A DNA stretch of 36,084 nucleotides. Source: a virus. The stretch's first letter is position 1; each line of letters begins with the position of its first letter. Below the pieces are notes generated by a model. It made no database searches. It was not told where the DNA came from and saw only the letters and a program-made list of their open reading frames with translations. Shown piece after piece: positions 18,282 through 24,569 of this stretch. The stretch lies in the IMG/VR virus record IMGVR_UViG_3300046028_001456, positions 1-36,084 of that record. One strand, written 5' to 3'. The position numbers and the translations under genes are program-made.

Positions 18282-18509
18282 ATGCAAGAAGTTACCCACA
18301 AAGAAATTTATGACCGTCTCGTACAGGTTGAGCAAAAGGTTGATCATCTGGATGAGAAAACAGGTCAAGTGGTCAATGCTTTTGCTGCTGCTCAGGGTGC
18401 ATTTTTGGTGTTAGATTTCATCGGTAAACTTGCAAGACCATTGCTGTGGGTGATTGGTGTTGGTGCTGCTATTGTTGTGCTATGGGAAGAGTTTTGGAAA
18501 CGCCAGTAG
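18282..18509 (+). CDS. Holin-like membrane protein (first of two)
   Basis: A 75-residue protein. Residues 1-30 form a charged amphipathic helix (QVEQKVDHLDEKTG) and residues about 35-68 are hydrophobic (FLVLDFIG, LLWVIGVGAAIVVLW), ending in the charged tail EEFWKRQ. Size, topology and position upstream of spanin and endolysin genes suit a holin or holin regulator. AGGAGCGCAGC supplies the ribosome-binding site. No single residue pattern proves the function. Confidence 0.7.
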   Translation: MQEVTHKEIYDRLVQVEQKVDHLDEKTGQVVNAFAAAQGAFLVLDFIGKLARPLLWVIGVGAAIVVLWEEFWKRQ

Positions 18510-18532
18510 ACCGTTGGAGGAATCGCCGCAAA

Positions 18533-18811
18533 ATGGCGTGGCTCTCGATGTTTGCAGGACTGTTATTCCCTTTGCTCATTTTAGGCACAGACGATCCAAA
18601 TTTAGGCACGATTGCGATGCCTTTTTATTTGTTTGTCACAGGTGTGGTGGGTTCGTACATTGGCTTTGCGACTTGGGATGACAAAAATGTTGGATTTAAA
18701 AACGATACTGATAGCAGCGGGGAGTGCTTTAATTATCGGAGTGAGCACCGGATGGGTAGCAAACGGATGGAGGCTCAACGGTCAGATAGACCGCCTGAGA
18801 GCAGACCATAG
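18533..18811 (+). CDS. Second holin-like protein with two membrane segments
   Basis: Encodes 92 residues from ATG 18533 (GGAGG lies 12 bases upstream). Earlier in-frame starts at 18482 (ATG) or 18494 (TTG) would add a basic N-terminus. Two hydrophobic segments, MFAGLLFPLLIL and FYLFVTGVVGSYIGFA, are separated by a short acidic loop, followed by ATWDDKN, an arrangement common in small phage holin-type proteins. The C-terminal third is hydrophilic because this frame runs over the start of Rz. Holin or antiholin function is inferred. Confidence 0.65.
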   Translation: MAWLSMFAGLLFPLLILGTDDPNLGTIAMPFYLFVTGVVGSYIGFATWDDKNVGFKNDTDSSGECFNYRSEHRMGSKRMEAQRSDRPPESRP

Positions 18812-19139
18812 TCAGGCGATAGCACAAGCTGGACAGAACGCAATGCTGGAGTCTGCGAGACTTCAAAAATTGAAAGACGAGGCACTTGATGAAGCGAACC
18901 GTATTTCACAAAATAATGCAAAGGCTGCTACCGCTGCTCGTACTGAGCTTGACAGGTTGCGCCGCCAGCTTGCCAGCACCAATGATTTGTCCACCGCTAC
19001 CTGCCCCTCCGCCCGTCAGTACGCTGCAACCCTCAGTCTCGTATTCGGAGAGTGTGCGACAGCAATTGGAGAGCTGGCACAAAAAGCTGATGGACACTCC
19101 CTTGATTCAAGAACGCTAAACGGAGCATGGCCTAAATGA
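18687..19139 (+). CDS. Rz: Rz-like i-spanin
   Basis: From the start at 18687 the protein has 150 residues; an ATG at 18678 is the alternative. One N-terminal transmembrane anchor (TILIAAGSALIIGVSTGW) is followed by a long periplasmic coiled coil rich in Q, A, E and R and a Cys-containing C-terminal region (TCPSARQ, FGECA). This is the build of an inner-membrane spanin that works with Rz1 to fuse the membranes at the end of lysis. It overlaps the holin-like gene at its 5' end, contains Rz1 in another frame, and its stop overlaps the endolysin start (ATGA). Confidence 0.85.
   Translation: MLDLKTILIAAGSALIIGVSTGWVANGWRLNGQIDRLRADHSQAIAQAGQNAMLESARLQKLKDEALDEANRISQNNAKAATAARTELDRLRRQLASTNDLSTATCPSARQYAATLSLVFGECATAIGELAQKADGHSLDSRTLNGAWPK
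18889..19119 (+). CDS. Rz1: Rz1-like o-spanin lipoprotein, embedded within Rz
   Basis: A 76-residue protein read in a different frame wholly inside the Rz gene. It begins MKRTVFHKIMQRLLPLLVL and reaches a lipobox SLTGC, so signal peptidase II would leave a lipidated Cys at residue 24. After that comes a proline-rich stretch (PAPMICPPLPAPPP), typical of Rz1 outer-membrane spanins, and a helical C-terminus. A TTG at 18886 is directly upstream and could also start. The nested arrangement is that of lambda Rz/Rz1. Confidence 0.85.
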   Translation: MKRTVFHKIMQRLLPLLVLSLTGCAASLPAPMICPPLPAPPPVSTLQPSVSYSESVRQQLESWHKKLMDTPLIQER

Positions 19140-19561
19140 GCTACTCACTTTCTCAGCGTAGTATTAGCAATTTAAGACGAGTGCATCCTGATCTGGTCGC
19201 TGTGGTCGAGCGTGCTATTCAGATTACCGAGCAGGACTTTATTGTAATCGAGGGTGTTCGCACTCAAGAAAGACAAGATGAGTTGTGGGCGCAGGGTAGG
19301 ACAAAGCCTGGGCCTGTAGTCACTTGGACTAAAGACGCATCCTCTCACGCTATCGGAAAAGATGGATATGGTCGTGCTGTAGACATTTGTCCATTTCCAG
19401 TCGATTGGAATGACATCAGTAAGTTCGATGCAATCTATGTTGCAATGATGTCAGCAGCGGAAGAATTTGGAGTACGTTTGCGATATGGTGGTGATTGGGA
19501 CATGGATGGCAACCTCCGAGAACGTGGAGAATCCGATTCACCTCATTTTGAGTTAGCCTAG
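19136..19561 (+). CDS. Endolysin, M15-family L-alanyl-D-glutamate-type peptidase
   Basis: A 141-residue protein with the M15 (VanY-like) zinc-peptidase layout: IEGVRTQERQDELWAQG, then SSHAIGKDGYGRAVD with H71 and D83 as zinc ligands, and the C-terminal HFE with H137. No signal peptide is seen, so it would need a holin to reach the murein. It cleaves peptide cross-bridges in peptidoglycan. The start overlaps the Rz stop (ATGA), completing a holin-spanin-endolysin cassette. Confidence 0.92.
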   Translation: MSYSLSQRSISNLRRVHPDLVAVVERAIQITEQDFIVIEGVRTQERQDELWAQGRTKPGPVVTWTKDASSHAIGKDGYGRAVDICPFPVDWNDISKFDAIYVAMMSAAEEFGVRLRYGGDWDMDGNLRERGESDSPHFELA

Positions 19562-19568
19562 ATGCGTC

Positions 19569-19991
19569 ATGTTCAGCGTTCGCCGAGTCGATGGTTCGCT
19601 AGAAAATCAAGCGGCACTCTTGCGATGGTTGCAACTAGAAACGCTGGGCGGAGACGATCCGCTGACCACCGATCAGGGGTGGTGGTGGATAGCATATTAC
19701 TCTGGTCAACCAGTAGGCTTTTGTGGACTGCGCCTATCAGCGCAATGGTTTGATACCGGATACCTTTGTCGAGCAGGGGTGCTCAAACAGCACCGTGGCA
19801 AAGGGTTACAGAAACGGCTCATCAGAGTTCGTGAGCGCCAAGCCAAGCGTTTAAAACTAAATTGGCTAGTGACTGATACTTACAACAATCCACCTAGCGC
19901 AAACTCCATTATTGGTTGCGGCTTTCGGATGTTCACGCCATCAAAACCTTGGGGCGCAGATGGCACTTGTTACTGGCGTAAAAAATTATGA
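19569..19991 (+). CDS. GNAT-family N-acetyltransferase
   Basis: A 140-residue protein with a good GNAT core: AYYSGQPVGFCGL (strands 2-4), then AGVLKQHRGKGLQKRLIR, holding the acetyl-CoA loop HRGKGL, and a late NSIIGCGFRMF segment. Substrate unknown. It sits between the endolysin and the metallophosphoesterase and overlaps the latter by ATGA. It could modify a host protein or a virion component; nothing in the sequence decides this. Confidence 0.85.
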   Translation: MFSVRRVDGSLENQAALLRWLQLETLGGDDPLTTDQGWWWIAYYSGQPVGFCGLRLSAQWFDTGYLCRAGVLKQHRGKGLQKRLIRVRERQAKRLKLNWLVTDTYNNPPSANSIIGCGFRMFTPSKPWGADGTCYWRKKL

Positions 19992-21148
19992 GATTGGATA
20001 CAAAGCTAAAAGATTTTGGTAACAGACTGCAAGGGGAAAGACTTGATGCTGTCAATTTGCATGGAACGTACCGAGATGCTGCTGCTGCATTAGGGGTCAC
20101 TTCCACAGCGATTAGGCAAAGCATTGCGATTATGGAACGTAATGCGGCCCGACAAGGTTACGCTCCAGAGCACGATATGAGTCGTACTGTACCTGACGGT
20201 TTTCAAGTCAAAGGTGTATCCACTTATTACAACGCTGATGGTAAACCTATTGGTCAATGGGTAAAGTCCTCCGCAGATGATGTGCGTCGCAAGGAGTTGA
20301 TGGAGGAAGCATTTGTAGCAATGGCTGACGAATTGCCCAGGCTTGAAAGCATGAATTACCAAGGCGTTCCAATGTCGACGCTTTGTAATTTGTATGTGAT
20401 GACGGATTGCCATGTGGGTATGCTTGCCTGGCATCGTGAAGGTGGTGCAGATTGGAATTTAAAAATTGCAGAACGTGTGTTGACTGGATGCTTTGAGCAG
20501 ATGGTGATGTCTTCACCGCAAGCTGGTACAGGCATTGTGGCCCAGCTCGGTGACTGGTTGCACAGCGATGGCCTCTTACCTGTCACGCCCACTAGCCACC
20601 ACATACTGGATCAGGACGGAAGGTTCAGCAAGATTGTGCAAGTCAGCATACGCATCTTGCGTAGACTTGTGGATTTTGCTTTGGTGCGGCATGAAAAGGT
20701 AATTATCCTGATGGCAGAGGGAAATCATGACATGGCCTCTAGCGTCTGGTTGCGAATAATGTTTAAAGCACTTTATGAAAAAGAACCGAGAGTGCAAGTG
20801 ATTGATTCTGAGTTACCGTTTTATGTGTATCAACATGGAAAAACCATGATCTCGTTTCATCACGGACACATAAAGAAAAACGATTCGTTACCTATTTTGT
20901 TTGCTTCTCAGTATCCCAAAGTCTGGGGAGAAACAACTAAGCGGTATGCACATACCGGACACAGACACCATGTGGAAGAAAAAGAGCATAGCGGTATGAC
21001 TGTTATACAGCACCCAACTCTTGCTGCTCGTGATGCTTACGCTGCTCGTGGCGGGTGGATGGCAGAGCGTCAAGTGTCTGCAATTACCTATCACGAGCAG
21101 TTTGGGCAAGTGTCCAAGATTACTGTCATTCCTGAGATGCTTGAGTAG
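19988..21148 (+). CDS. HTH-domain metallophosphoesterase
   Basis: A 386-residue protein. Residues about 20-50 form a helix-turn-helix (YRDAAAALGVTSTAIRQSI). Residues about 133-380 are a calcineurin-like metallophosphoesterase: D140-x-H142, GDW at 188-190, GNHD at 245-248, HGH at 292-294 and a later GHRHH, giving all metal-binding motifs. A phage nuclease or phosphatase is implied. The HTH could guide it to DNA. Its 3' end overlaps the convergent DUF3310 gene by 23 bases with no terminator between them. Confidence 0.88.
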   Translation: MRLDTKLKDFGNRLQGERLDAVNLHGTYRDAAAALGVTSTAIRQSIAIMERNAARQGYAPEHDMSRTVPDGFQVKGVSTYYNADGKPIGQWVKSSADDVRRKELMEEAFVAMADELPRLESMNYQGVPMSTLCNLYVMTDCHVGMLAWHREGGADWNLKIAERVLTGCFEQMVMSSPQAGTGIVAQLGDWLHSDGLLPVTPTSHHILDQDGRFSKIVQVSIRILRRLVDFALVRHEKVIILMAEGNHDMASSVWLRIMFKALYEKEPRVQVIDSELPFYVYQHGKTMISFHHGHIKKNDSLPILFASQYPKVWGETTKRYAHTGHRHHVEEKEHSGMTVIQHPTLAARDAYAARGGWMAERQVSAITYHEQFGQVSKITVIPEMLE

Positions 21149-21350
21149 TCCCGTATTCGACTTCAATTAGCTTGTCAATGTAATGTTTTGCTTTCTCAAG
21201 GTCTTTGACACCATGCTTTTCTTTATGGCGAGTCACATATTTTATTATGTTTCCCTCAAGATACCCCAAGCGATTAAGCGTGATGTAATCCCAAGGTTGT
21301 ATTTCTAGTTGGTAGTGCTCGCCATCAATTTGCTTATCGTTTGCACTCAT
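21126..21350 (-). CDS. DUF3310 family protein
   Basis: Encodes 74 residues from the ATG whose last bases form ATGA with the upstream gene's stop. The sequence contains GEHYQLEIQPWDYI, GYLEGNIIKYVTRHKEK and DLEKAKHYIDKLIE, the conserved pattern of DUF3310, a small helical family widespread in phages and thought to be nucleotide-related, without a proven reaction. It is the last gene of the leftward unit and overlaps the convergent late gene by 23 bases. Confidence 0.88.
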   Translation of the reverse strand: MSANDKQIDGEHYQLEIQPWDYITLNRLGYLEGNIIKYVTRHKEKHGVKDLEKAKHYIDKLIEVEYGTTQASQE

Positions 21351-21535
21351 GACTGCAAGGGACTCCAGTTCGTCAGTCGCTTCCAAGTCTTTTGTACGTC
21401 CGTAGCAGCAGCAGGAACGTAAATAAAATCAGGACTCAAGATTTTTGCTTTGACTTTTTTGGTAGGGTTTGACGAGTCTATAGAGTTTGTAGCGTCCGTC
21501 TGTGCTCCACATTGATTGAATGTTCCATCCTGCAT
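21347..21535 (-). CDS. Small phage protein (62 aa) overlapping the HTH gene out of frame
   Basis: Encodes 62 residues. The ATG at 21535 has GGGAG about ten bases upstream, but starting there means a 107-base out-of-phase overlap with the HTH gene at 21429-21650. The C-terminal half (SPDFIYVPAAATDVQKTWKR) resembles a short motif common in phage ORFs, while the N-terminal half (Asn/Thr/Ser-rich) shows no conservation signal. A later TTG start near the HTH stop, giving about 30 residues, is the alternative. It ends in ATGA with DUF3310. Confidence 0.6.
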   Translation of the reverse strand: MQDGTFNQCGAQTDATNSIDSSNPTKKVKAKILSPDFIYVPAAATDVQKTWKRLTNWSPLQS

Positions 21536-21650
21536 TTTTAAGTTCTCCCACTCTGGTTGATAATTTCATTGTTTTTGCCTGGCGCAATGCGTCTAAACCG
21601 GAAACCCATCCGGTCTTGAGACATTCAATAATGCGTTCCTGTTGTTTCAT
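21429..21650 (-). CDS. Small helix-turn-helix protein
   Basis: A 73-residue protein. ERIIECLKTGWVSGLDALRQ followed by LSTRVGELKNAGWNI is the winged-helix pattern of small phage HTH proteins, with a basic tail (KPYQKSQSKN). The start at 21650 shares one base with the upstream stop (TGATG), with AGG six bases before it; an ATG three bases earlier is possible. A DNA-binding role in regulation or DNA metabolism is likely, target unknown. Confidence 0.75.
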   Translation of the reverse strand: MKQQERIIECLKTGWVSGLDALRQAKTMKLSTRVGELKNAGWNIQSMWSTDGRYKLYRLVKPYQKSQSKNLES

Positions 21651-21754
21651 CATGCACCTATTAGGTATTTGAGAAGCGGTAAGAATCCAAAGACTGCAAA
21701 CAAAATGATTGCACCCAACACATAGCCCTCGACGGGCATTTTTTCGTGTTTCAT
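21650..21754 (-). CDS. Single-pass membrane miniprotein (34 aa)
   Basis: Encodes MKHEKMPVEGYVLGAII followed by a hydrophobic stretch to LLKYLIGA: a short charged N-terminus, then about 24 hydrophobic residues forming one transmembrane helix. It is stop-start overlapped on both sides (ATGA upstream, TGATG downstream), which supports real translation despite the size. Function unknown; an early host-membrane effector is one option. Confidence 0.65.
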   Translation of the reverse strand: MKHEKMPVEGYVLGAIILFAVFGFLPLLKYLIGA

Positions 21755-22035
21755 AACCAGCCCTCGATTGCAGCTTCAACTTGGTTCATGATTTCTGCAA
21801 ACGCTGGGTTTGCACGATTCTTGATAATGTGTTGCATGATGATTGTGATCTCGTCACCATCACAGATGCGCTGTATCCAGTCGTGGTGACTATGACCATC
21901 GTGCGTAGATGCACCGTCACGGATTGCAAAGATAACGTCGTAGAGGTCAACTTTCTCTGCACCGAGATTGTTTCTGTAATCTTCGTCACCGTGAATGTGA
22001 TCGTTGCGACCTGACTCTGGGGAAATATGTATCAT
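21751..22035 (-). CDS. Histidine-rich early protein of unknown function
   Basis: Encodes 94 residues from the ATG at 22035, chosen because AGGTGCATAAC lies just before it; an in-frame ATG further upstream at 22104 would cover the promoter. The sequence is acidic and His-rich (HDGHSHHDW near residues 45-52), with a helical C-terminus ending EGWL. The His/Asp cluster could bind metal. No family recognised. It is the first gene downstream of the operator-bearing promoter at 22080-22108. Confidence 0.7.
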   Translation of the reverse strand: MIHISPESGRNDHIHGDEDYRNNLGAEKVDLYDVIFAIRDGASTHDGHSHHDWIQRICDGDEITIIMQHIIKNRANPAFAEIMNQVEAAIEGWL

Positions 22036-22079
22036 GTTATGCACCTGTATTTGTTGTATGGCGTAATTGCCATGTACGA

Positions 22080-22108
22080 ATATTAAGCTATCTGAACAGT
22101 ACAAACAA
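22080..22108 (-). promoter_or_regulatory. Leftward early promoter P-left2 (-35 TTGTTT, 17 bp, -10 TAATAT)
   Basis: On the minus strand TTGTTT (22103-22108) and TAATAT (22080-22085) are separated by exactly 17 bases. The operator fills most of the spacer and the first half of the -10 box. The start site would be near 22073, giving a leader of about 38 bases to the start at 22035. Confidence 0.65.
22083..22096. promoter_or_regulatory. Operator copy 1 (TTAAGCTATCTGAA)
   Basis: Identical 14-bp sequence to 24115-24128 and 25296-25309. It is an imperfect palindrome: 10 of 14 positions match the reverse complement (TTnAGnTAnCTnAA). It overlaps the -10 box and spacer of the leftward promoter at 22080-22108, where a bound repressor would block RNA polymerase. 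Confidence 0.75.
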
Positions 22109-22162
22109 GCGATATTTATAGGGACAAACCCTAAGTGTTGTAAAAAAGTGAAGGGTGGGCCT

Positions 22163-22199
22163 ACTCTGCGGTCAAGGAGTCATGAGGGACACCGCATTT
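22163..22199 (-). other. Inverted repeat after the exonuclease gene
   Basis: In the 174-bp gap between the exonuclease stop and the next leftward promoter, an eight-base inverted repeat (GTCATGAG / CTCACGAC on the plus strand; fully paired with one G-U on the minus-strand RNA) overlaps a second GCGGT/ACCGC pair. A T6 run lies further downstream on the minus strand but is not adjacent. It may partly end the erf-ssb-exonuclease message; evidence is weak. Confidence 0.35.
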
Positions 22200-22209
22200 C
22201 AGCTCACGA

Positions 22210-22941
22210 CTACAGGTTATTCTTAATCTGATAAAACTTCAATAGGCATTTAAAACATTCATACGCACGATTTAAGTCATCATGATCGTGCTCAATGATT
22301 TGAACGTCACCTCGCTCATTGAGAAACACATTAGCAGCTCTTGCTTTAGGAACGCCCAGAAGCACCCTGTACGCTGCGAGCTGCATTAGGTGCTCGTGGT
22401 AGATAGCAACCTTGTCGAGCGATCCTTCCTTGGTCTTAAAATCGACCACAATACCGTCACCCTCTTCGCACCACAAGTCAACCTTTCCACCAAATCCGTC
22501 ACTTGCTGCGCTAGTCTCAGCGATCCATTGACGATCACCAAAGTGCTCACGCATTGATTGATCGGTTTCGATGACGTAGATAGGCCACACAGAAGGCTCT
22601 GTGCTGCGATAAAAACACTCAAGCACTCCATGCATACGAGTGCCTCTGTCAGCAGCATCCCGTCCGGTAGACCGAGCGTCTGACATAACTCTGACTAACC
22701 AGTCCTGTTCGCTTTCGTCCTCCAGTCTTGGGAGCGTGAGAGCTGCAAGCAAAACTTGTTGCTGCAACCAAGTGTTTAAGCCTGGCTTTGCCATCACGTT
22801 CATAATAGTCGTGACGGATGGGACTAGGTTTAGTTCACGAGCGTCTTTGACTGTGGTGTTGCGTTCTTTACCGTTCTTACCGATGATGGTGTACGCAGGT
22901 GAACCGTCTGCTGCGTACCAATGTCCAGATTCTAGGGCCAT
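22210..22941 (-). CDS. PD-(D/E)XK exonuclease (RecB/Cas4-like)
   Basis: A 243-residue protein with a RecB-like nuclease core: GTRMH with H104, then GGKVDLW with D155, VVDFKTK with D167 and K169, and MQLAAY (about 186-191), the QxxxY motif. This is a 5'-3' exonuclease type often paired with an annealing protein. It follows SSB and Erf on the same strand, so the three form a phage recombination module: end resection, strand coating and strand annealing. AAAGG precedes the start, three bases after the preceding gene's stop. Confidence 0.87.
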   Translation of the reverse strand: MALESGHWYAADGSPAYTIIGKNGKERNTTVKDARELNLVPSVTTIMNVMAKPGLNTWLQQQVLLAALTLPRLEDESEQDWLVRVMSDARSTGRDAADRGTRMHGVLECFYRSTEPSVWPIYVIETDQSMREHFGDRQWIAETSAASDGFGGKVDLWCEEGDGIVVDFKTKEGSLDKVAIYHEHLMQLAAYRVLLGVPKARAANVFLNERGDVQIIEHDHDDLNRAYECFKCLLKFYQIKNNL

Positions 22942-22943
22942 GA

Positions 22944-23081
22944 TTATTTACCTTTAGCTAATATTTTTAATAATTCAATCGCTTCAGCAATCCACTTTGC
23001 AGCAATAGGATCAACCGTATCGCCCTCTTGTATTTGCTGAAGCCTCCAAGCAGATAGGATTGCTTGTTCGTATTGATTCAT
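22944..23081 (-). CDS. Small helical protein (45 aa) in the recombination operon
   Basis: Encodes 45 residues from MNQYEQAILSAWRLQQIQ to LKILAKGK. The start overlaps the SSB stop (ATGA) and the stop is two bases before the exonuclease start. The sequence is amphipathic and helical throughout with no known family. The tight coupling on both sides argues that it is translated; a small partner of the recombination proteins is possible. Confidence 0.65.
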   Translation of the reverse strand: MNQYEQAILSAWRLQQIQEGDTVDPIAAKWIAEAIELLKILAKGK

Positions 23082-23491
23082 CAGAACGGCACATCATCTT
23101 CTAAATCGACAACATTACCTTGTTTGATCTGACGGTATGCGTCTGGCTTTGCTGTTTGCTCTGATTGCTCAGACTTGCCACCCAGCATTTGCATTTGATC
23201 TGCAACAACCTCGGTGGTGTACTGGTCAACACCATCTTTGTTTTGCCACTTGCGGGTAGTCATGCGTCCTGCAACGTAGACCTGTGAACCTTTTTTAAGA
23301 TAGTCACCGCAAATACCAGCGAGCTTACCGAACGCTGTAATACGCACCCACTCGGTAGATTCCTTTTCCTTGGACTTCCATCCGCAAGCGATTGAGAAAT
23401 TTGCAATAGCGTCACCTGATGTTGAGTAACGAATTTCAGGATCTTTGCCCAAGCGTCCAATGAACTCACAGCGATTGAGGTCGTTTGCCAT
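23081..23491 (-). CDS. ssb: Single-stranded DNA-binding protein
   Basis: A 136-residue SSB. The OB-fold opens with NRCEFIGRLGKDPEIRY, then ANFSIACGWK, and keeps EWVRITAFGKLAGICGDYLKKG and YVAGRMTTRKWQ. The acidic tail ends DDVPF, the docking tip that binds partner proteins. It coats single-stranded DNA in replication and recombination. It starts one base after the Erf stop and is slightly shorter than cellular SSBs because the linker is brief. Confidence 0.95.
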   Translation of the reverse strand: MANDLNRCEFIGRLGKDPEIRYSTSGDAIANFSIACGWKSKEKESTEWVRITAFGKLAGICGDYLKKGSQVYVAGRMTTRKWQNKDGVDQYTTEVVADQMQMLGGKSEQSEQTAKPDAYRQIKQGNVVDLEDDVPF

Positions 23492-23492
23492 A

Positions 23493-24068
23493 TTAGTTAA
23501 CTCCCATTGATGTCAATTTAACTTTAATACCGTCGTACATAAATTTAAGTGTTTCTTTCTGCTCACCTTCAGCAGACTTGTACCACTTTGCAAAACACTC
23601 CTTGAGCGCATCAATGGACGTTTGGACTGACATCTCCTCGACCGCGGCTTCCATATCAATGGTAACTTTTACGGGCTGTACGGGCGCAGGACGGGTCTTG
23701 CTTGCTGCTTGTCCGTCATCGTCCTCGCTTGCGATACCGAGTGCAGCTTGCAAACCGTAGCGTTTACCGTAACTGATTGCTGAACCGAAGCCCTGGGCGT
23801 CTTGTTTTGTCGCAGGGATAAACAAAACACCAAAAGACATTTCTTCACCGGACTCGTGGATAAGGACTGTTTCGACAGCTACACCACCATCAGCAGAATG
23901 CAGCTTTTGCACAAAGGCTAAACCGTTGGAGGACAGAGCTGGTCGCACAGCGTCAATGACGGATGCGAGACTTGAGTAAGCAGATTTAAAATGGGGATTT
24001 TTAGCGTCTTTTGCTGCGTGGTTCATAGCAGCTTGAGCTTTGACGAGAGCTTGCGAGAGTGCTTTCAT
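23493..24068 (-). CDS. erf: Erf-family single-strand annealing protein
   Basis: A 191-residue protein. Family hallmarks are NPHFKSAYSSLASVIDAV (about residues 24-41), LSSNGLAFVQ and the block TKQDAQGFGSAISYGKRYGL followed by QAALGIASEDDDG. It anneals complementary strands in phage recombination and genome circularisation. It is the first gene of the leftward recombination unit; AGGTGAT directly precedes the ATG, and the operator-controlled promoter at 24112-24140 lies just upstream. Confidence 0.93.
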   Translation of the reverse strand: MKALSQALVKAQAAMNHAAKDAKNPHFKSAYSSLASVIDAVRPALSSNGLAFVQKLHSADGGVAVETVLIHESGEEMSFGVLFIPATKQDAQGFGSAISYGKRYGLQAALGIASEDDDGQAASKTRPAPVQPVKVTIDMEAAVEEMSVQTSIDALKECFAKWYKSAEGEQKETLKFMYDGIKVKLTSMGVN

Positions 24069-24111
24069 ATATCACCTATATTGAGTTGTGCTGACTTGTG
24101 TCAGTCCGTAT

Positions 24112-24140
24112 ATATTAAGCTATCTGAATTGATTATGCAA
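24112..24140 (-). promoter_or_regulatory. Leftward early promoter P-left1 for erf (-35 TTGCAT, 17 bp, -10 TAATAT)
   Basis: On the minus strand TTGCAT (24135-24140) and TAATAT (24112-24117) are 17 bases apart. The operator sits in the spacer in exactly the same register as at 22080-22108, and the -10 boxes are identical. The predicted leader to erf is about 36 bases. The -35 box lies three bases from the -35 box of the divergent rightward promoter. Confidence 0.72.
24115..24128. promoter_or_regulatory. Operator copy 2 (TTAAGCTATCTGAA)
   Basis: Exact repeat of the 14-bp palindromic element, in the erf promoter spacer. It is 34 bases from the related element at 24149, about three helical turns, so two bound dimers could touch, as at lambda oR/oL. 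Confidence 0.78.
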
Positions 24141-24143
24141 GTG

Positions 24144-24172
24144 TTGATTTAAGTTAGCTTATTCACTATACT
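24144..24172 (+). promoter_or_regulatory. Rightward promoter of the regulator gene (-35 TTGATT, 17 bp, -10 TATACT)
   Basis: TTGATT at 24144-24149 and TATACT at 24167-24172, spacer 17 bases. Transcription should start about seven bases after the -10 box, at 24179-24180, which is the ATG itself, so the message is predicted to be leaderless. The diverged operator copy fills the spacer. Confidence 0.72.
24149..24162. promoter_or_regulatory. Operator copy 4, diverged (TTAAGTTAGCTTAT)
   Basis: Matches the reverse orientation of the consensus (TTCAGATAGCTTAA) at 11 of 14 positions and keeps the palindromic core TAAGnTAnCTTA. It lies between the -35 and -10 boxes of the regulator's own promoter, so it would allow autorepression. 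Lower similarity may mean lower affinity. Confidence 0.6.
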
Positions 24173-24179
24173 TAACACC

Positions 24180-24413
24180 ATGACAAATTCAGAAATCATT
24201 GACACCCTCGGTGGGACTACAAAAGTAGCAAAAATGTGCTTGGTGTCTCCTCCTGCGGTTGCGATGTGGCGCAAGACTGGTATTCCCCCAGACCGCATGA
24301 TATTTGTGGCTGCATTGCTTGAAAAAGCTACAGACGGTCAGGTTACTCGTAAGATGTTATTCCCTAACTCATGGGCAAAAATATGGCCCGAACTAAACCC
24401 ACCGGAGCAATAA
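24180..24413 (+). CDS. Cro/YdaS-like HTH transcriptional regulator
   Basis: A 77-residue protein with a helix-turn-helix at about residues 10-35 (LGGTTKVAKMCLVSPPAVAM, then WRKTGIPPDR), the pattern of YdaS/Cro-type phage regulators; the ending KIWPEL is also usual there. No Shine-Dalgarno is present before the ATG, and the promoter at 24144-24172 places the RNA start at the ATG, so translation is probably leaderless. It is divergent from erf, with palindromic operators between them. It is the best candidate for binding all four operator copies. No CI partner gene was found. Confidence 0.85.
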   Translation: MTNSEIIDTLGGTTKVAKMCLVSPPAVAMWRKTGIPPDRMIFVAALLEKATDGQVTRKMLFPNSWAKIWPELNPPEQ

Positions 24414-24414
24414 A

Positions 24415-24564
24415 ATGCCACAAGGATTGTACGCAAACATCAATGCCAAACAAAAACGTATCGCTGCTGGGTCTGGCGAGAAGATGAACAAGCCTGGCAG
24501 CAAAGCAGCACCCAGCGCAAAAGACTTTCGTGATAGCGCAAAGACTGCAAAATCCAAGAAATAA
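24415..24564 (+). CDS. Small conserved phage protein (49 aa, GLYANINAKQKRI type)
   Basis: Encodes 49 residues, MPQGLYANINAKQKRIAAG through a basic, Lys/Ala/Ser-rich C-terminus. The opening GLYANINAKxKRIAxGS and the KPGS block are conserved in many phages, often near structural or packaging genes, with no assigned function. It starts two bases after the regulator's stop. Strong basic charge suggests nucleic acid contact. It is the last gene before a 767-bp gene-free stretch. Confidence 0.8.
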   Translation: MPQGLYANINAKQKRIAAGSGEKMNKPGSKAAPSAKDFRDSAKTAKSKK

Positions 24565-24569
24565 AGTTT

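Noticed and set aside
22036-22209. Additional small gene in the gap before the exonuclease gene's end
   Set aside because: Only a short upstream extension of the 94-aa gene fits, and it would run through the promoter and operator; nothing else with a ribosome-binding site.
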